NCBI RefSeq assembly: GCF_008065135.1
Contig: NZ_CP042914.1
Coordinates: forward strand, 6,863,404-6,927,403
Source of the DNA: Roseimaritima ulvae
Lineage (GTDB): Bacteria > Planctomycetota > Planctomycetia > Pirellulales > Pirellulaceae
Direction of reading: 5' to 3'
Length of the DNA: 64,000 nucleotides
The position numbers and the translations under genes were made by a program. Below the pieces are notes generated by a model. The model was given only the letters and a program-made list of their open reading frames with translations, was not told the DNA's origin and made no database searches. This document shows, one piece after another, positions 25,885 through 34,787 of the stretch (positions within the stretch are counted from its first letter, which is position 1; every line of letters begins with the position of its first letter).

Positions 25885-27102
25885 ATGAGTAAAAGCTGCG
25901 TCCTGGCGTATTCCGGTGGACTGGACACCTCGGTCATTTTGGGCTGGCTGCAAGACGAGGGCTACGACGTGCACGCCGTGTACGTGGATTTGGGACAACC
26001 CTGCGAAGACCGCGAAGCGACGATGCAGAAGGCCCGCGACTGCGGCGCGGTATCGTCGCGGATCGTCGACGTGCGGGAAGAGCTGTGCCGCGACTTCGCC
26101 TTCCCCGTGCTGGCCTGGCAAGCCAAGTACGAATCGATCTATCTGCTGGGCACCTCGATCGCTCGGCCCCTGATCAGTAAAGTCTGCTTGGAGGTGGCTC
26201 GCGAAGTGGGCGCCACCGCCTACGCTCACGGCGCCACCGGCAAAGGCAACGACCAGTGCCGTTTCCAGCTGGCCGCCGAAGCTCTTAATCCGCACGTCGA
26301 AATGATCGCTCCCTGGCGAATCAAAGCCTTCCGTGACGCCTTCCCCGGACGCACCGAACTGATCGCCTACTGCGAACAGAAAAACATTCCCGTCAAAGCG
26401 TCCACGGCCAAACCCTACAGCAGCGACGAAAACGTGCTGCACATCAGCTACGAAGCCGGCCGCCTGGAAGAGCTGGATGTGAACGGCGTGGAAACGGTCG
26501 ACTTCGGCATGGGCGTCAGCCCGCAGGAGGCCCCCGACAAAGTCGAAGAAGTCACGATCGGCGTCGAAGCTGGCGTGCCGGTTTCGCTGAACGGGAAAAC
26601 GGTCTCCGCGTTGGAAATGGTCGAACAACTCAACACCATCGGCGGCCGCAACGGGGTAGGGCGGATCGACATGATCGAAAACCGTTTTGTAGGCATGAAG
26701 AGCCGCGGCGTATACGAGTCGCCCGGGATGACCATCCTGTACGACGCCCTGATGTACATCGAACAACTAACGCTCGACCGCGACCTGTTGCACCTCCGCG
26801 ATCGACTGGCGCCCGAAGTCGCCGAAATGGTGTACTACGGATTTTGGTACACGCCCAAGTTGGATGCTTTGATGGCGTTTATCCGCGAAGCTCAACAACC
26901 GGTGACCGGCGAAGTCACGTTGCAGATGTATAAGGGCAACATCATGGTTTCCAAACGCAGCAGCCCCAACAGCTTGTACGATGACGAAATCGCCACCATG
27001 GAAGGCGGTGGCTCGTACAACCAAGACGATGCCGAAGGGTTCCTACGAATCCAAGGCCTGCCGTCGCGAGTGCAGGGCACTGTACGGCCACGAAATTACT
27101 AG
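25885..27102 (+). CDS. argG: Argininosuccinate synthase
   Basis: A protein of 405 residues, standard length. The N-type ATP pyrophosphatase motif AYSGGLDTSVIL is at 8-19, GATGKGNDQ around 116-124, and the C-terminal domain has YESPGMTILYDAL. It joins citrulline and aspartate to argininosuccinate in arginine synthesis. ATG at 25885 has GGGAGA upstream. It is monocistronic; a type-E repeat and then the ISL3 element follow its stop. Confidence 0.96.
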   Translation: MSKSCVLAYSGGLDTSVILGWLQDEGYDVHAVYVDLGQPCEDREATMQKARDCGAVSSRIVDVREELCRDFAFPVLAWQAKYESIYLLGTSIARPLISKVCLEVAREVGATAYAHGATGKGNDQCRFQLAAEALNPHVEMIAPWRIKAFRDAFPGRTELIAYCEQKNIPVKASTAKPYSSDENVLHISYEAGRLEELDVNGVETVDFGMGVSPQEAPDKVEEVTIGVEAGVPVSLNGKTVSALEMVEQLNTIGGRNGVGRIDMIENRFVGMKSRGVYESPGMTILYDALMYIEQLTLDRDLLHLRDRLAPEVAEMVYYGFWYTPKLDALMAFIREAQQPVTGEVTLQMYKGNIMVSKRSSPNSLYDDEIATMEGGGSYNQDDAEGFLRIQGLPSRVQGTVRPRNY

Positions 27103-27112
27103 GGGGTCTTCT

Positions 27113-27216
27113 TCACCCTCCTTTTCAAGGAGGGTCGAGCGTCAGCGAGGGGAGGTTTTTGCATTGCAGGCGGCGTGGTCGCCCTCTCCTCGCTGACGCT
27201 CGACTCTCCCAGAGGG
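27113..27216. repeat. GGGAGGG/GAGCGTCAGCGAGG inverted pair, second arm split by ISL3 element
   Basis: The first arm (27113-27156) ends in a T-run and may terminate argG. The second arm is read in reverse from 27181; its terminal hairpin ACTCTCCC-aga-GGGAGAGT is cut by the insertion sequence and continues at 28526-28540. Confidence 0.85.
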
Positions 27217-28525
27217 GGCTCTTCGTCGGTTTTAGTGGCTGAAATCCGGCTCCATCTTTAGGGCCCCACAATAAAACAAGATGCGGGTGCGGTAGTTCTC
27301 GAAGTTGCGAAAGCCGCGGGCCGCCGACTTGATGGCCTGCACTCGACCGTTGAAGGCCTCACTTTTGGCATTGGTGATGGAGTACTCGAAGTAGGCCAGC
27401 AAGCCGGCGAGGTGTTTCTTGAGCATTCTCGCAACCTTCTTGATCGGATCGAGTTTGCTACGAATGGCCCATGCGTACCAACGGTCAAAGAACTTCTTCG
27501 CCCAAGCGCCGCTGCGGTATGTCCAGAAGTCACGAAACATTTCCTTGATTCCCCACGCACGTGCCGTCTTGATCGCGACTTGCCGAATGTCTTCGATTTG
27601 CTTTTGCGTGGCATCATCAAGAGTCTCCTCGTTGTAGAGCCAAAGTTGACGCGTACCCGTCAGGTCATTAATGCCTTCGCTTCGGAGCAGTTTGTTCTCT
27701 CGGCGTCGAACCAGATCGACCGCTTCGCCGAGGTATTGGCTGATGTGGAAATGGTCGTGAACGATCTTCGCCTGGGGAACTTGTTTGACAATGCTGTTTC
27801 GAAAAGCTTGCCAGAAGTCCACGGCGACTGCCCGAATGCCCGATTTTTGCTCATCGGTGAGACTGTCAAAGAGTTTGTCACAAGATGCCTCGCTGCGGTC
27901 TTTGACGACTTCCAGCACTCGCGATCCTTCCAGGTCAACCATCAGCGACACGTAGTCCTGGCCTTTGCCAAAGCTCTTTTCATCAATGCCCAGGGTTTCA
28001 ATCGGATCGGTATCACGACGCTGTAGTCCTCGCTCAACCCCGCGTTGCATGAGCTCGTGAGCGGTCTTCCAAGAGACCTTCAGTAACTTGGTCGCCGCCG
28101 AAACGCTGCTAGCCGCCTGAAGGACTTTGATCGCAAAAGCTTCAAACATCAGCGTGAATCGAGAGTGCTTCCCTGCCCAGGGTACGGCAATCGTTTTCAC
28201 ACCGCACCGATCGCATTTTGAACGAGGAATTGCCGCTTCGATAATGGTCTCGAACTGCATCGTGTCCAAGTGCCTCCACTGACGCGTTGGCGCGGTATCC
28301 GCACGAGAGCATTCGTCCTGGCACTCGGGGCAGCAGAGCTTGCCGCCAGAGTGACGTAATTGGATGACGACACTATTGGCTTCCATCTGAAGGTCAACGT
28401 TCTGGACCTGCCACTGGTCATCAAGTCCCAGCAGCAAACGATAGTGGGCATGTAGTTCATTCATGCTGCCATGATAGAAAATCCAAGACAGCTGAGACAT
28501 TAGCCACTAAATTTGACGAAGAGCC
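27217..28525 (-). mobile_element. ISL3-family insertion sequence
   Basis: A 1309-bp element with inverted repeats GGCTCTTCGTC..TTTAGTGGCT at both ends (about 21 of 24 matching). It is flanked by CCCAGAGGG on both sides (27208-27216 and 28526-28534); ISL3 elements make 8-bp duplications, so one base of the match may be chance. Joining the flanks restores the apex of a hairpin in a type-E repeat. Confidence 0.9.
27232..28464 (-). CDS. ISL3-family transposase
   Basis: An intact transposase of 410 residues. An N-terminal zinc-binding helix-turn-helix part has CCPECQDEC and CDRCGVKTI; the DDE core shows GIDEKSFGKG, AVAVDFWQAFRNSI with IVHDHFHISQYL, and a C-terminal NAKSEAFNGRVQAIKS containing the catalytic Glu. 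ATG at 28464 (MNELHAHY) was chosen over 28500, which lies in the inverted repeat region. No passenger gene is present. Confidence 0.93.
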   Translation of the reverse strand: MNELHAHYRLLLGLDDQWQVQNVDLQMEANSVVIQLRHSGGKLCCPECQDECSRADTAPTRQWRHLDTMQFETIIEAAIPRSKCDRCGVKTIAVPWAGKHSRFTLMFEAFAIKVLQAASSVSAATKLLKVSWKTAHELMQRGVERGLQRRDTDPIETLGIDEKSFGKGQDYVSLMVDLEGSRVLEVVKDRSEASCDKLFDSLTDEQKSGIRAVAVDFWQAFRNSIVKQVPQAKIVHDHFHISQYLGEAVDLVRRRENKLLRSEGINDLTGTRQLWLYNEETLDDATQKQIEDIRQVAIKTARAWGIKEMFRDFWTYRSGAWAKKFFDRWYAWAIRSKLDPIKKVARMLKKHLAGLLAYFEYSITNAKSEAFNGRVQAIKSAARGFRNFENYRTRILFYCGALKMEPDFSH

Positions 28526-28556
28526 CCCAGAGGGAGAGTGAAGTATAGTCGCTACG

Positions 28557-28585
28557 CGTCCAAAGTCTGGCGACTTCGGCTACCG
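28557..28585. repeat. Single GTAG-headed palindrome, AAGTC/GACTT stem
   Basis: The reverse strand reads GTAGCCGAAGTCGCCAGACT. It sits downstream of the 28594 gene's stop, with the fixed GCCA loop and a stem variant shared with 10737. Confidence 0.75.
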
Positions 28586-28593
28586 ATCATGGC

Positions 28594-29505
28594 TTAGTCC
28601 AAGATATCATCGGCCAGCGGTTCGCCGCCGGCCGGACTGAGCAAAGCTCGGATCTCGACCGGCGAGAGGGCGTCGCGGAGGAAGTGGCTGCGGCCGTCGA
28701 CCGTCGCCACCACCGCCCCGCGCTGGTGTTGGCCGCCGATTTCGACGCCGTCATTACCGGCGATGGCGAACTGCATTTTGCGAATGTCTAAATCCACCGG
28801 CTCCATCCAATTTAATCCGGTGGCCGCCGGCGGTTTGCCTTCGACCACCAAAATCGTCTTCGCCGGATCGTCCACCAGATCCTCCGGCGAAAGCGACGTG
28901 GTGGGCGTCGGAAACAGGGTCCCCGGCCCGGTCACCAGAAAGTAAGCCGTCTCAAACCCAAAGCCCTGCCCGGCGCTGGCCTGGTAGACGGCCGGCGTGG
29001 AGTAGATCTGGTTCATGTTGGCATCCCAGGACTGTTCCATATCGTACTGCCGGTACAGCTCTTCCTGTCCCAGGTACGGCAGGATCAACACTCGCCAACT
29101 GTGCATCGGTTGGCCGTTGGCATCGTTGGTAACCGGCGGCGGGTATTGGCCGTAATCGGCGGCATAGGCATTTAAGGCTTTGGCGATATTGACCAGATTC
29201 GACGCGTCCTGTTGCTTGCGGCGGTTGGCCTGCAGTTGAGCCAGCGTGGAACTGCTGAACTTGATGAACACAAACAGCAAGCAAGCGGTCAAGGCCAGCG
29301 TAATCGTGCCGGCGATCGCCAACCGCACGCTGCGATGAGCCATCCAGGATTCCCGCACCGGTTGATCATCGACTGGTCCCAAGCCGGCGAAATCCGGCAG
29401 CTCGACCGCCTCACGACAAACCGCGCAATCCCCAGCCAATCCGCTGTACTCATCGCCCACCAAGGTCTGCGACTTGCAATGAGGGCAGGTAAACAGGTAA
29501 GACAT
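28594..29505 (-). CDS. Membrane protein with zinc-ribbon N terminus and DUF1559-like domain
   Basis: A protein of about 303 residues. The N terminus has two CxxC knuckles (CPHC near 8 and CAVC near 27), resembling a small zinc ribbon. A single membrane helix lies at about residues 62-82. The extracytoplasmic part has LVNIAKALNAYAADYGQYPPP and SWRVLILPYLGQEELY, typical of planctomycete DUF1559/prepilin-like proteins, but here without the usual N-terminal methylation motif. ATG at 29505 was chosen; 29511 is nearly equal. Role unknown; the family is greatly expanded in planctomycetes. Confidence 0.72.
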   Translation of the reverse strand: MSYLFTCPHCKSQTLVGDEYSGLAGDCAVCREAVELPDFAGLGPVDDQPVRESWMAHRSVRLAIAGTITLALTACLLFVFIKFSSSTLAQLQANRRKQQDASNLVNIAKALNAYAADYGQYPPPVTNDANGQPMHSWRVLILPYLGQEELYRQYDMEQSWDANMNQIYSTPAVYQASAGQGFGFETAYFLVTGPGTLFPTPTTSLSPEDLVDDPAKTILVVEGKPPAATGLNWMEPVDLDIRKMQFAIAGNDGVEIGGQHQRGAVVATVDGRSHFLRDALSPVEIRALLSPAGGEPLADDILD

Positions 29506-29597
29506 CGCCATTCCGCGTTCGTGGGGTCCGTTGCCAACATCGGCCGGTTGCATTGTACCCCAGTTTTGCCCCCTGCCGAGAATAGGTGAATGCCCCG

Positions 29598-30038
29598 ATG
29601 AGATGTGTCCTGCAACGTGTTAGCCAAGCCCGTGTGGAGATCGACGGCGAGGTGGTCGGCAGCATTGAGCGCGGCTTGATGGTGTTGGTCGGAGTAGGGC
29701 AGGGCGATACCGAAAAAGATTGCTTGGCACTGGCCGACAAAACCGCCGTGCTGAGGATCTTCCCCGACGAAGACGACAAGATGAACCGCTCGCTGCTGGA
29801 CGTCCAAGGCCAAGCCCTGGTGGTCAGCCAGTTCACGCTGCTGGCCGATTGCCGCAAAGGTCGACGCCCCGCGTTCACCGCCGCGGCCGCTCCCGACCTG
29901 GCCACCGAGCTTTACGAACGCTACTGCCAGCGACTGCGAGAGCAGGGCATCGACGTGCAAACCGGGGTGTTCGCCGCCGACATGCAAGTCCACCTGACCA
30001 ACGACGGCCCGGTCACGATCCTGCTGGAAAGCCCGTAA
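29598..30038 (+). CDS. dtd: D-aminoacyl-tRNA deacylase
   Basis: A protein of 146 residues. It starts with [13 protein letters not shown] and carries the diagnostic [15 protein letters not shown] and the C-terminal [11 protein letters not shown] with the GPVT Gly-cisPro motif. Dtd hydrolyses D-aminoacyl-tRNAs and glycyl-tRNA(Ala), protecting translation. ATG at 29598 is preferred over GTG 29586 because the family begins at MR and GGTGA lies nine bases upstream. It is divergent from the DUF1559-like gene. Confidence 0.95.
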   Translation: MRCVLQRVSQARVEIDGEVVGSIERGLMVLVGVGQGDTEKDCLALADKTAVLRIFPDEDDKMNRSLLDVQGQALVVSQFTLLADCRKGRRPAFTAAAAPDLATELYERYCQRLREQGIDVQTGVFAADMQVHLTNDGPVTILLESP

Positions 30039-30047
30039 GGTTTGCTC

Positions 30048-30110
30048 GTAGCTACCGTCGCGTTCGCGGTGGGAAAGTCGCGGCCCCACGCTCTGGCGAG
30101 CGTAGCTACG
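30048..30110. repeat. Two GTAG-headed palindromes after dtd
   Basis: One degenerate copy (30048-30073, ACCGTCGCGTTCGCGGT) and one exact ACGCTC/GAGCGT copy at 30085-30110 lie in the convergent gap between dtd and the 30146 gene. Confidence 0.8.
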
Positions 30111-30145
30111 GGTTTGTGGTCGGATCTCTGCGTTCGAATATCTTC

Positions 30146-30895
30146 CTAGCGGCGGCTGATCGGGCCGCGTAATTTTTCCAGCCACTGCTCGGCCGGCTGC
30201 GCCATGTACGGCACGTTGATCGACTGCCGCTCGTGCGTGTGCTCATGCTTCCGCAACACGCCGTGGTCCGTCCAAGCCAGATAGGCCAACAGAGCCAGTT
30301 TGGCGTAGGTCGAGATATTGGCCCAAGCGTTGTTGCTGGAAAACTTCAGCGCCGTGCCAAACGATTTCTTCAATCGTGTCCGTCCCGAACGCATTTGGAC
30401 CGACCAGATTTCGTCCATCACCAGATGCGTCATGAACCCCAGCGTGACAGCCAAGCTCTTATACACCCGGATCGCTTCGCTGGGACACGGAATCACCAAG
30501 TACGCCAACAGGCCCGCCGAAGCGGCCGCCGGCAGACTGTGCCACATGCCGCGATGGACCGTGTACTTTTTAAAAATCCCCACCAACACAAATCGCATGA
30601 ACAGATAGATCAGCATCGCCGCCAAAGCCATCTCTTCAGGCGTCATTTCGAGGGCTCGAAAACGATCGATCATCAACATCGGCACCAACGCCGACGCGAA
30701 GTTGCTGGTCTCGCGAAGCGGGATGCCGGAATCGCTGTCTAAGTCCGGCAGCATTCCGCTGACCGCGCACAAGCCAGCCGCCAACATGCCGCTTTCGATC
30801 GGCATGCTCTGATGCATCGTTCCCCAATAGCCATAGGCCACTCCGACCATCGTGCTACCGGTGATGTGGGCTTTGAAACCGGCCACCCAGAACAC
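30146..30895 (-). CDS. YdjM-like membrane metal-dependent hydrolase (DUF457)
   Basis: A protein of 249 residues. The N-terminal FKAHITGSTMVG, LPDLDSD and VHRGMWHS segments give the conserved His/Asp residues of the YdjM/DUF457 family, within several hydrophobic helices; FMTHLVMDEIW is the late His-Asp motif. The C-terminal 50 residues are hydrophilic. The start is GTG at 30895, the first codon after an in-frame stop; GTG at 30886 is also possible. Members are predicted membrane hydrolases of unknown substrate. Confidence 0.75.
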   Translation of the reverse strand: MFWVAGFKAHITGSTMVGVAYGYWGTMHQSMPIESGMLAAGLCAVSGMLPDLDSDSGIPLRETSNFASALVPMLMIDRFRALEMTPEEMALAAMLIYLFMRFVLVGIFKKYTVHRGMWHSLPAAASAGLLAYLVIPCPSEAIRVYKSLAVTLGFMTHLVMDEIWSVQMRSGRTRLKKSFGTALKFSSNNAWANISTYAKLALLAYLAWTDHGVLRKHEHTHERQSINVPYMAQPAEQWLEKLRGPISRR

Positions 30896-31073
30896 TCACG
30901 CGTTGCTAGCAATTCGAACCTGTGAAGGAATCGCAGGTCTTTGCATCACTCTTACTCGGATTCGGTGAGTTCTGCCAAGACCGAAGCGTGGTGAGCGAAT
31001 GGCATTTGACCTTTCGATTCGCTGCGCCGCTTTGGTAGGCTCGACCGCAGGACCGATTCCAGGAGCCGTTGGA

Positions 31074-31592
31074 GTGGAGACATACGATATTTTGATGCTG
31101 GTCGTGCTGGCCGGCGCGGCGATCTTCGGCGCGATCAAGGGCTTTGCCTGGCAGCTCGCGTCGATCGGATCGATCGTGCTCAGCTATGTGGTCGCGGTGC
31201 GCTACCGCGAACCGTTCAGCCAAGCGATCGCCGCCGACCCGCCTTGGAACCGATTGCTAGCGATGCTGATCCTGTACGTCGGCACGTCGCTGGTGATCTG
31301 GGTGGCATTTCGGATGATCAGCAAAACCATCGACCGGATGAAACTGCGCGAATTCGACAGGCACGCCGGAGCGGCGTTTGGATTGGGCAAAGGCATTTTA
31401 TATTGCACCTTGATCACGCTGTTCGCAGCCACGCTGCTAGGGCCCGCGGCGAGCGAAAAAATCGTTCAGTCGCGAAGCGGATATTACATCGCCAAACTGT
31501 TGGCCCGCGGCAACGGAGTGATGCCGACCGAAGTCCAACAAGTGATCGGGCCGTACATCGAACGCTTCGACGCCGACAAGGCCGACAAGTAG
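31074..31592 (+). CDS. CvpA-family membrane protein
   Basis: A protein of about 172 residues starting VETYDILMLVV. Four hydrophobic helices, with the GAIKGFAWQLASIGSIVLSY stretch of the CvpA/colicin V production family at about 20-40, and FGLGKGILYCTLI in the C-terminal half. GTG at 31074 was chosen because AGGAG lies nine bases upstream and the family starts here; the in-frame ATG at 30999 would add 25 unrelated residues. CvpA proteins are implicated in envelope homeostasis. It is divergent from the YdjM-like gene and followed at once by a split palindrome. Confidence 0.8.
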   Translation: METYDILMLVVLAGAAIFGAIKGFAWQLASIGSIVLSYVVAVRYREPFSQAIAADPPWNRLLAMLILYVGTSLVIWVAFRMISKTIDRMKLREFDRHAGAAFGLGKGILYCTLITLFAATLLGPAASEKIVQSRSGYYIAKLLARGNGVMPTEVQQVIGPYIERFDADKADK

Positions 31593-31607
31593 CATGGGCC
31601 AGGGGCC
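31589..31607. repeat. Left half of a GTAGCATGGGCC palindrome split by an IS
   Basis: GTAGCATGGGCC-AGG-GGCC at 31589-31607. The right half, GGCC-AGG-GGCCCATGCTAC, is at 33137-33155. Together, minus one 11-bp duplication, they form a perfect 12-bp inverted repeat around AGG. Confidence 0.85.
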
Positions 31608-33136
31608 TGCTGATTACCCAATTCTTTTTTTGAAATCGCAAAAAAACACCGCGATTTCGGCACGCTTTTTGCGCCTCGTGTTACCTATTTTTACACGATA
31701 GGAGCGCGATTGATGACCATTGAACCAGCCACGATTGAGCACGAATTTGACACCATCGACTTCGGCCATAAAAGCCGTAACGATCGATCGAAAGAACTTC
31801 TCCAGGCCCTCTTCGCCAATCCTCAAGCGAGCATTAATGCGGCTTGCGATAAATGGTGTGCTGCGAAAGGGGCTTACCGGTTCTTGGATAACCCCAAGGC
31901 CGATAGCCAGGAAATTCTTGCTGCGCACCGTCGGGCGACGATCAAGCGGATCAAGTCCCAGAAGGTGGTTTGCGTGGCCCAAGACACGACGGAGTTAGAC
32001 TTCAACGGTCACGCCCCCGACGATGTGAAGTGCCTAAACATGGCAGACCGACGGGGATTGTATGACCATAGCTCTGTAGCCTTTACGCCCGAGAAGCTTT
32101 GTCTGGGCGTGCTGGATGTGGAGTTCTTTGATCGTAGTGAAGACAGCCTAGGAAAGGGCAGTCAACGGAAGAGTGATCCGATCGAAGAGAAGGAAAGTTT
32201 TCGATGGCTTCAAGGCTATCGCCGATGCTGTGAATTGGCCTCACAGTGCCCGGAGACTCAAGTTGTTTCTTTAGCGGATCGCGAAGGTGACATCTACGAC
32301 ATCTTTGTTGAAGCTGAACAGCACGATAATCCGGCCGACTTCGTGATTCGCAGCAAGCAAGTCCGGTGTTTGCCTGAAAAAGACGACGAAGCCGGTGGCG
32401 ACAGCTACAAGAAGATCCGATCCGAAGTTGCAAAAACAGATCTCGTTACAACGCGGCAAGTCGAGTTGCCAGCCACTGCCCAACGTGCCGCCCGAATGGC
32501 CACTCTAGAAATCCGTGCCATTCGCACAAAGATAAAACCGCCCCATGCACGACGCTCGGCTATTCCGGAAGTGACGCTCAGCGTAGTGCTCGTTCAAGAG
32601 GTCGACGGGCCGCAGGATGGAACCGACCTGAACTGGCTGCTATTGAGCTCCCTTCCGATTGACGATTACCGAGATGTATTGCGGATTGTTGACTACTACG
32701 TCGCACGGTGGCCTGTCGAAATGTTCTTCCGAGTACTCAAATCGGGATGCCGCGTTGAGGACATCCAGCTGAAAACCAAAGCCAGGCTGATTCGCGCGTT
32801 GATGTTTTACAAAGTTGTTGCATGGCGGATCATGTTTATCACATTCCTCGGACGCGAGTGTCCTGAGTTGCCATGCGATGTTGTATTCAGCGACGCTGAA
32901 TGGAAGTCGGTTTGGAAAGTCGCTAAGGAATCGGAGCCGCCGAAATCAGCTCCCGAACTCTCGCAATTCATCCCCGTGCTTGCTCAGCTAGGTGGCTACA
33001 ATGGACGCAAACACGACGGCCCACCAGGAATGGAAACGATCTGGCGTGGAACTCGCCGAATGATGGACTTCGCCTTAGCCTGGCAAGCCTTCGGGCCTCC
33101 AAAATCATCCGTTCACTAAAAATTGGGTAATCAGCA
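31608..33136 (+). mobile_element. IS4/IS50-like insertion sequence
   Basis: A 1529-bp element with inverted repeats TGCTGATTACCCAATT (16 of 16) and an 11-bp direct repeat GGCCAGGGGCC on both sides (31597-31607 and 33137-33147). The target is itself palindromic, so the boundary could shift by a base or two. The insertion is centred on a GTAG-headed palindrome of the same family as those at 37293 and 38629. Confidence 0.9.
31713..33119 (+). CDS. IS4-family (Tn5/IS50-like) transposase
   Basis: An intact protein of 468 residues. The N terminus resembles the Tn5 transposase DNA-binding domain (ASINAACDKWCAAKGAYRFL). The catalytic core has VAQDTTELDF, LADREGDIYDIF and the Y-(2)-R-(3)-E-(6)-K signature in YVARWPVEMFFRVLK. 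ATG at 31713 is preceded by GGAG at a good distance. It is unrelated in sequence detail to the other IS4-type transposase at 14964, so two different lineages are present. Confidence 0.92.
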   Translation: MTIEPATIEHEFDTIDFGHKSRNDRSKELLQALFANPQASINAACDKWCAAKGAYRFLDNPKADSQEILAAHRRATIKRIKSQKVVCVAQDTTELDFNGHAPDDVKCLNMADRRGLYDHSSVAFTPEKLCLGVLDVEFFDRSEDSLGKGSQRKSDPIEEKESFRWLQGYRRCCELASQCPETQVVSLADREGDIYDIFVEAEQHDNPADFVIRSKQVRCLPEKDDEAGGDSYKKIRSEVAKTDLVTTRQVELPATAQRAARMATLEIRAIRTKIKPPHARRSAIPEVTLSVVLVQEVDGPQDGTDLNWLLLSSLPIDDYRDVLRIVDYYVARWPVEMFFRVLKSGCRVEDIQLKTKARLIRALMFYKVVAWRIMFITFLGRECPELPCDVVFSDAEWKSVWKVAKESEPPKSAPELSQFIPVLAQLGGYNGRKHDGPPGMETIWRGTRRMMDFALAWQAFGPPKSSVH

Positions 33137-33346
33137 GGCCAGGGGCCCATGCTACGCGGCGAATCACGAAAATGCCCGTTTTCCTGGGAAAAACGCAGGC
33201 CGAATACAACATAAGAGGCATTATCGGACGTTGGGGATAGGGCGTTTTTACAATGATTCGCTGGTCAGCCGGGTTCACCGCAGCGGGAATTCGGCAATCA
33301 TGTACGGGCCATCGAACACCTTCCTCACACCGATCCGCGATCCATC

Positions 33347-34666
33347 ATGACACGGCTGCAGTGGACTCGACTCCTTTCCGACTATCGCTGCCCCCGCCCC
33401 GGCAACGAGCCGCGACCATCGCGCGAGGAACCGTTTCGTTCGGCCTTCGAAGCCGACTATGACCGCATCGTTTACTCAGCGGCCTTTCGCCGACTGGCTC
33501 GCAAGATGCAGGTCTATCCGACCTCGCCGCACGACCACATTCATAACCGTCTGACGCACTCCATCGAAGTCGCCAGCGTGGGCCGATCGTTCGGCAAACG
33601 GATGGCCGATTTGTTGCTTCGCCGCGGCGAGTTGCCCGCAGACCGCACGGCGGAAGATGTGTGCCAGATCCTACAAGCGGCCTGCCTGGCTCATGACATC
33701 GGCAACCCGCCTTTTGGCCACGGCGGCGAGTACGCGGTTCGCCAATGGGTCCGCGATCACAAAGAGCTGGTGTTCGGACACGATGGCGAAGCGGTCGACG
33801 ACGGACTTCGCCGCGACTGGCTGATCTTCGAAGGCAACGCACAAGGCTTCCGTCTGGCCGCTCGAGCCGACAACCCGCAAGCCGGTTACATGCGGCTGAC
33901 CTTCGCCACTCTGGGCGCGATGGTTAAGTATCCCTGGCACTCCTGCGATAGCCGCGCGCTTATGCAGCAGAAGTTCAATGTCTTCTCCAGCGAGCAAGAG
34001 CTGTTCGAACAAACTTGGACGCACATGGACTTGGGCACCGGCGCGGACGCTCGACGGCATCCGCTGTCGTTCCTGTCCGAAGCGGCGGACGATATCTGTT
34101 ACCGGATCCTGGACCTGGAAGACGCCGTCGACATGAACATCCTGGACGATGCGGCCGTCCGACCAGTGCTGCTGCAGATTCTGGGCAGCGAGAACTCGGA
34201 CCTGCCGCTGTCGGTCCTCCGCGGCCAAGCCATCCATACGCTGGTCAACGCCACCTGGGAGATCTTCGAAACCGATTACGAAGCGATCATGCACGGCCAG
34301 CGAACCGCCGACCTGAAAACCAACTTGGCCGAATCGCTTGCCGATGCTTTGGAACAAGTCGCCGCGCACTACACGACGATCTTTGCCCATCGCTCCAAAG
34401 TCACCACCGAACTGGGCGCCTACCAGGCGCTAGGCCGGATCGTGGGCGCGATGAGTCAAGCGACGCTGCAGCTGACCGAACGCGGATCGTACCGCGACAC
34501 CGATTTCCTGGCCAAGCGTTGCTTGATGCTGGCCTGGGGTGAAGCGTACGTGACCGACAACGAACATCGGCCTTATGCCTGGTGGTTGCACCAAGTGATG
34601 GATTACTTCGCGGGCCTGACCGACAACCACGCCGCGCAGCTGTCGCAGCAGATCTCCGGAACGTAA
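33347..34666 (+). CDS. dgt: dGTPase-like deoxynucleotide triphosphohydrolase
   Basis: A protein of 439 residues with an HD domain: RLTHSIEVASVGR near residue 68, AHDIGNPPFGHGGE near 112-125, and a later SEAADDICYRILDLEDAV segment completing the metal site. It also has FRRLARKMQVYP at the N terminus, typical of the family. These enzymes hydrolyse dNTPs to deoxynucleosides and tripolyphosphate, keeping dNTP pools in check and sometimes limiting phage. It follows a 190-base non-coding gap after the IS; a GTAG-type array follows its stop. Confidence 0.92.
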   Translation: MTRLQWTRLLSDYRCPRPGNEPRPSREEPFRSAFEADYDRIVYSAAFRRLARKMQVYPTSPHDHIHNRLTHSIEVASVGRSFGKRMADLLLRRGELPADRTAEDVCQILQAACLAHDIGNPPFGHGGEYAVRQWVRDHKELVFGHDGEAVDDGLRRDWLIFEGNAQGFRLAARADNPQAGYMRLTFATLGAMVKYPWHSCDSRALMQQKFNVFSSEQELFEQTWTHMDLGTGADARRHPLSFLSEAADDICYRILDLEDAVDMNILDDAAVRPVLLQILGSENSDLPLSVLRGQAIHTLVNATWEIFETDYEAIMHGQRTADLKTNLAESLADALEQVAAHYTTIFAHRSKVTTELGAYQALGRIVGAMSQATLQLTERGSYRDTDFLAKRCLMLAWGEAYVTDNEHRPYAWWLHQVMDYFAGLTDNHAAQLSQQISGT

Positions 34667-34673
34667 GTACGCC

Positions 34674-34772
34674 GTAGCATGACTCTCCGAGTCGTGTAGA
34701 CCACAACAACGCCGTAGCATGACTCTCCGAGTCGTGCAAACCACAGCGACACGACTCAGAGAGTCATGCTAC
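34674..34772. repeat. Three GTAGCATGACTC palindromes
   Basis: Two direct copies (34674-34696 and 34714-34736) read GTAGCATGACTCTCCGAGTC. One inverted copy (34750-34772) follows. The stem is ATGACTC/GAGTCGT. The array fills the convergent gap between dgt and the DUF3127 gene. Confidence 0.88.
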
Positions 34773-34787
34773 GGTTGCCCATGCCAA

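Noticed and set aside
25837-26766. 309-codon frame opposite argG
   Set aside because: Shadow of argG with typical His/Gln/Val/Phe bias and no motif.
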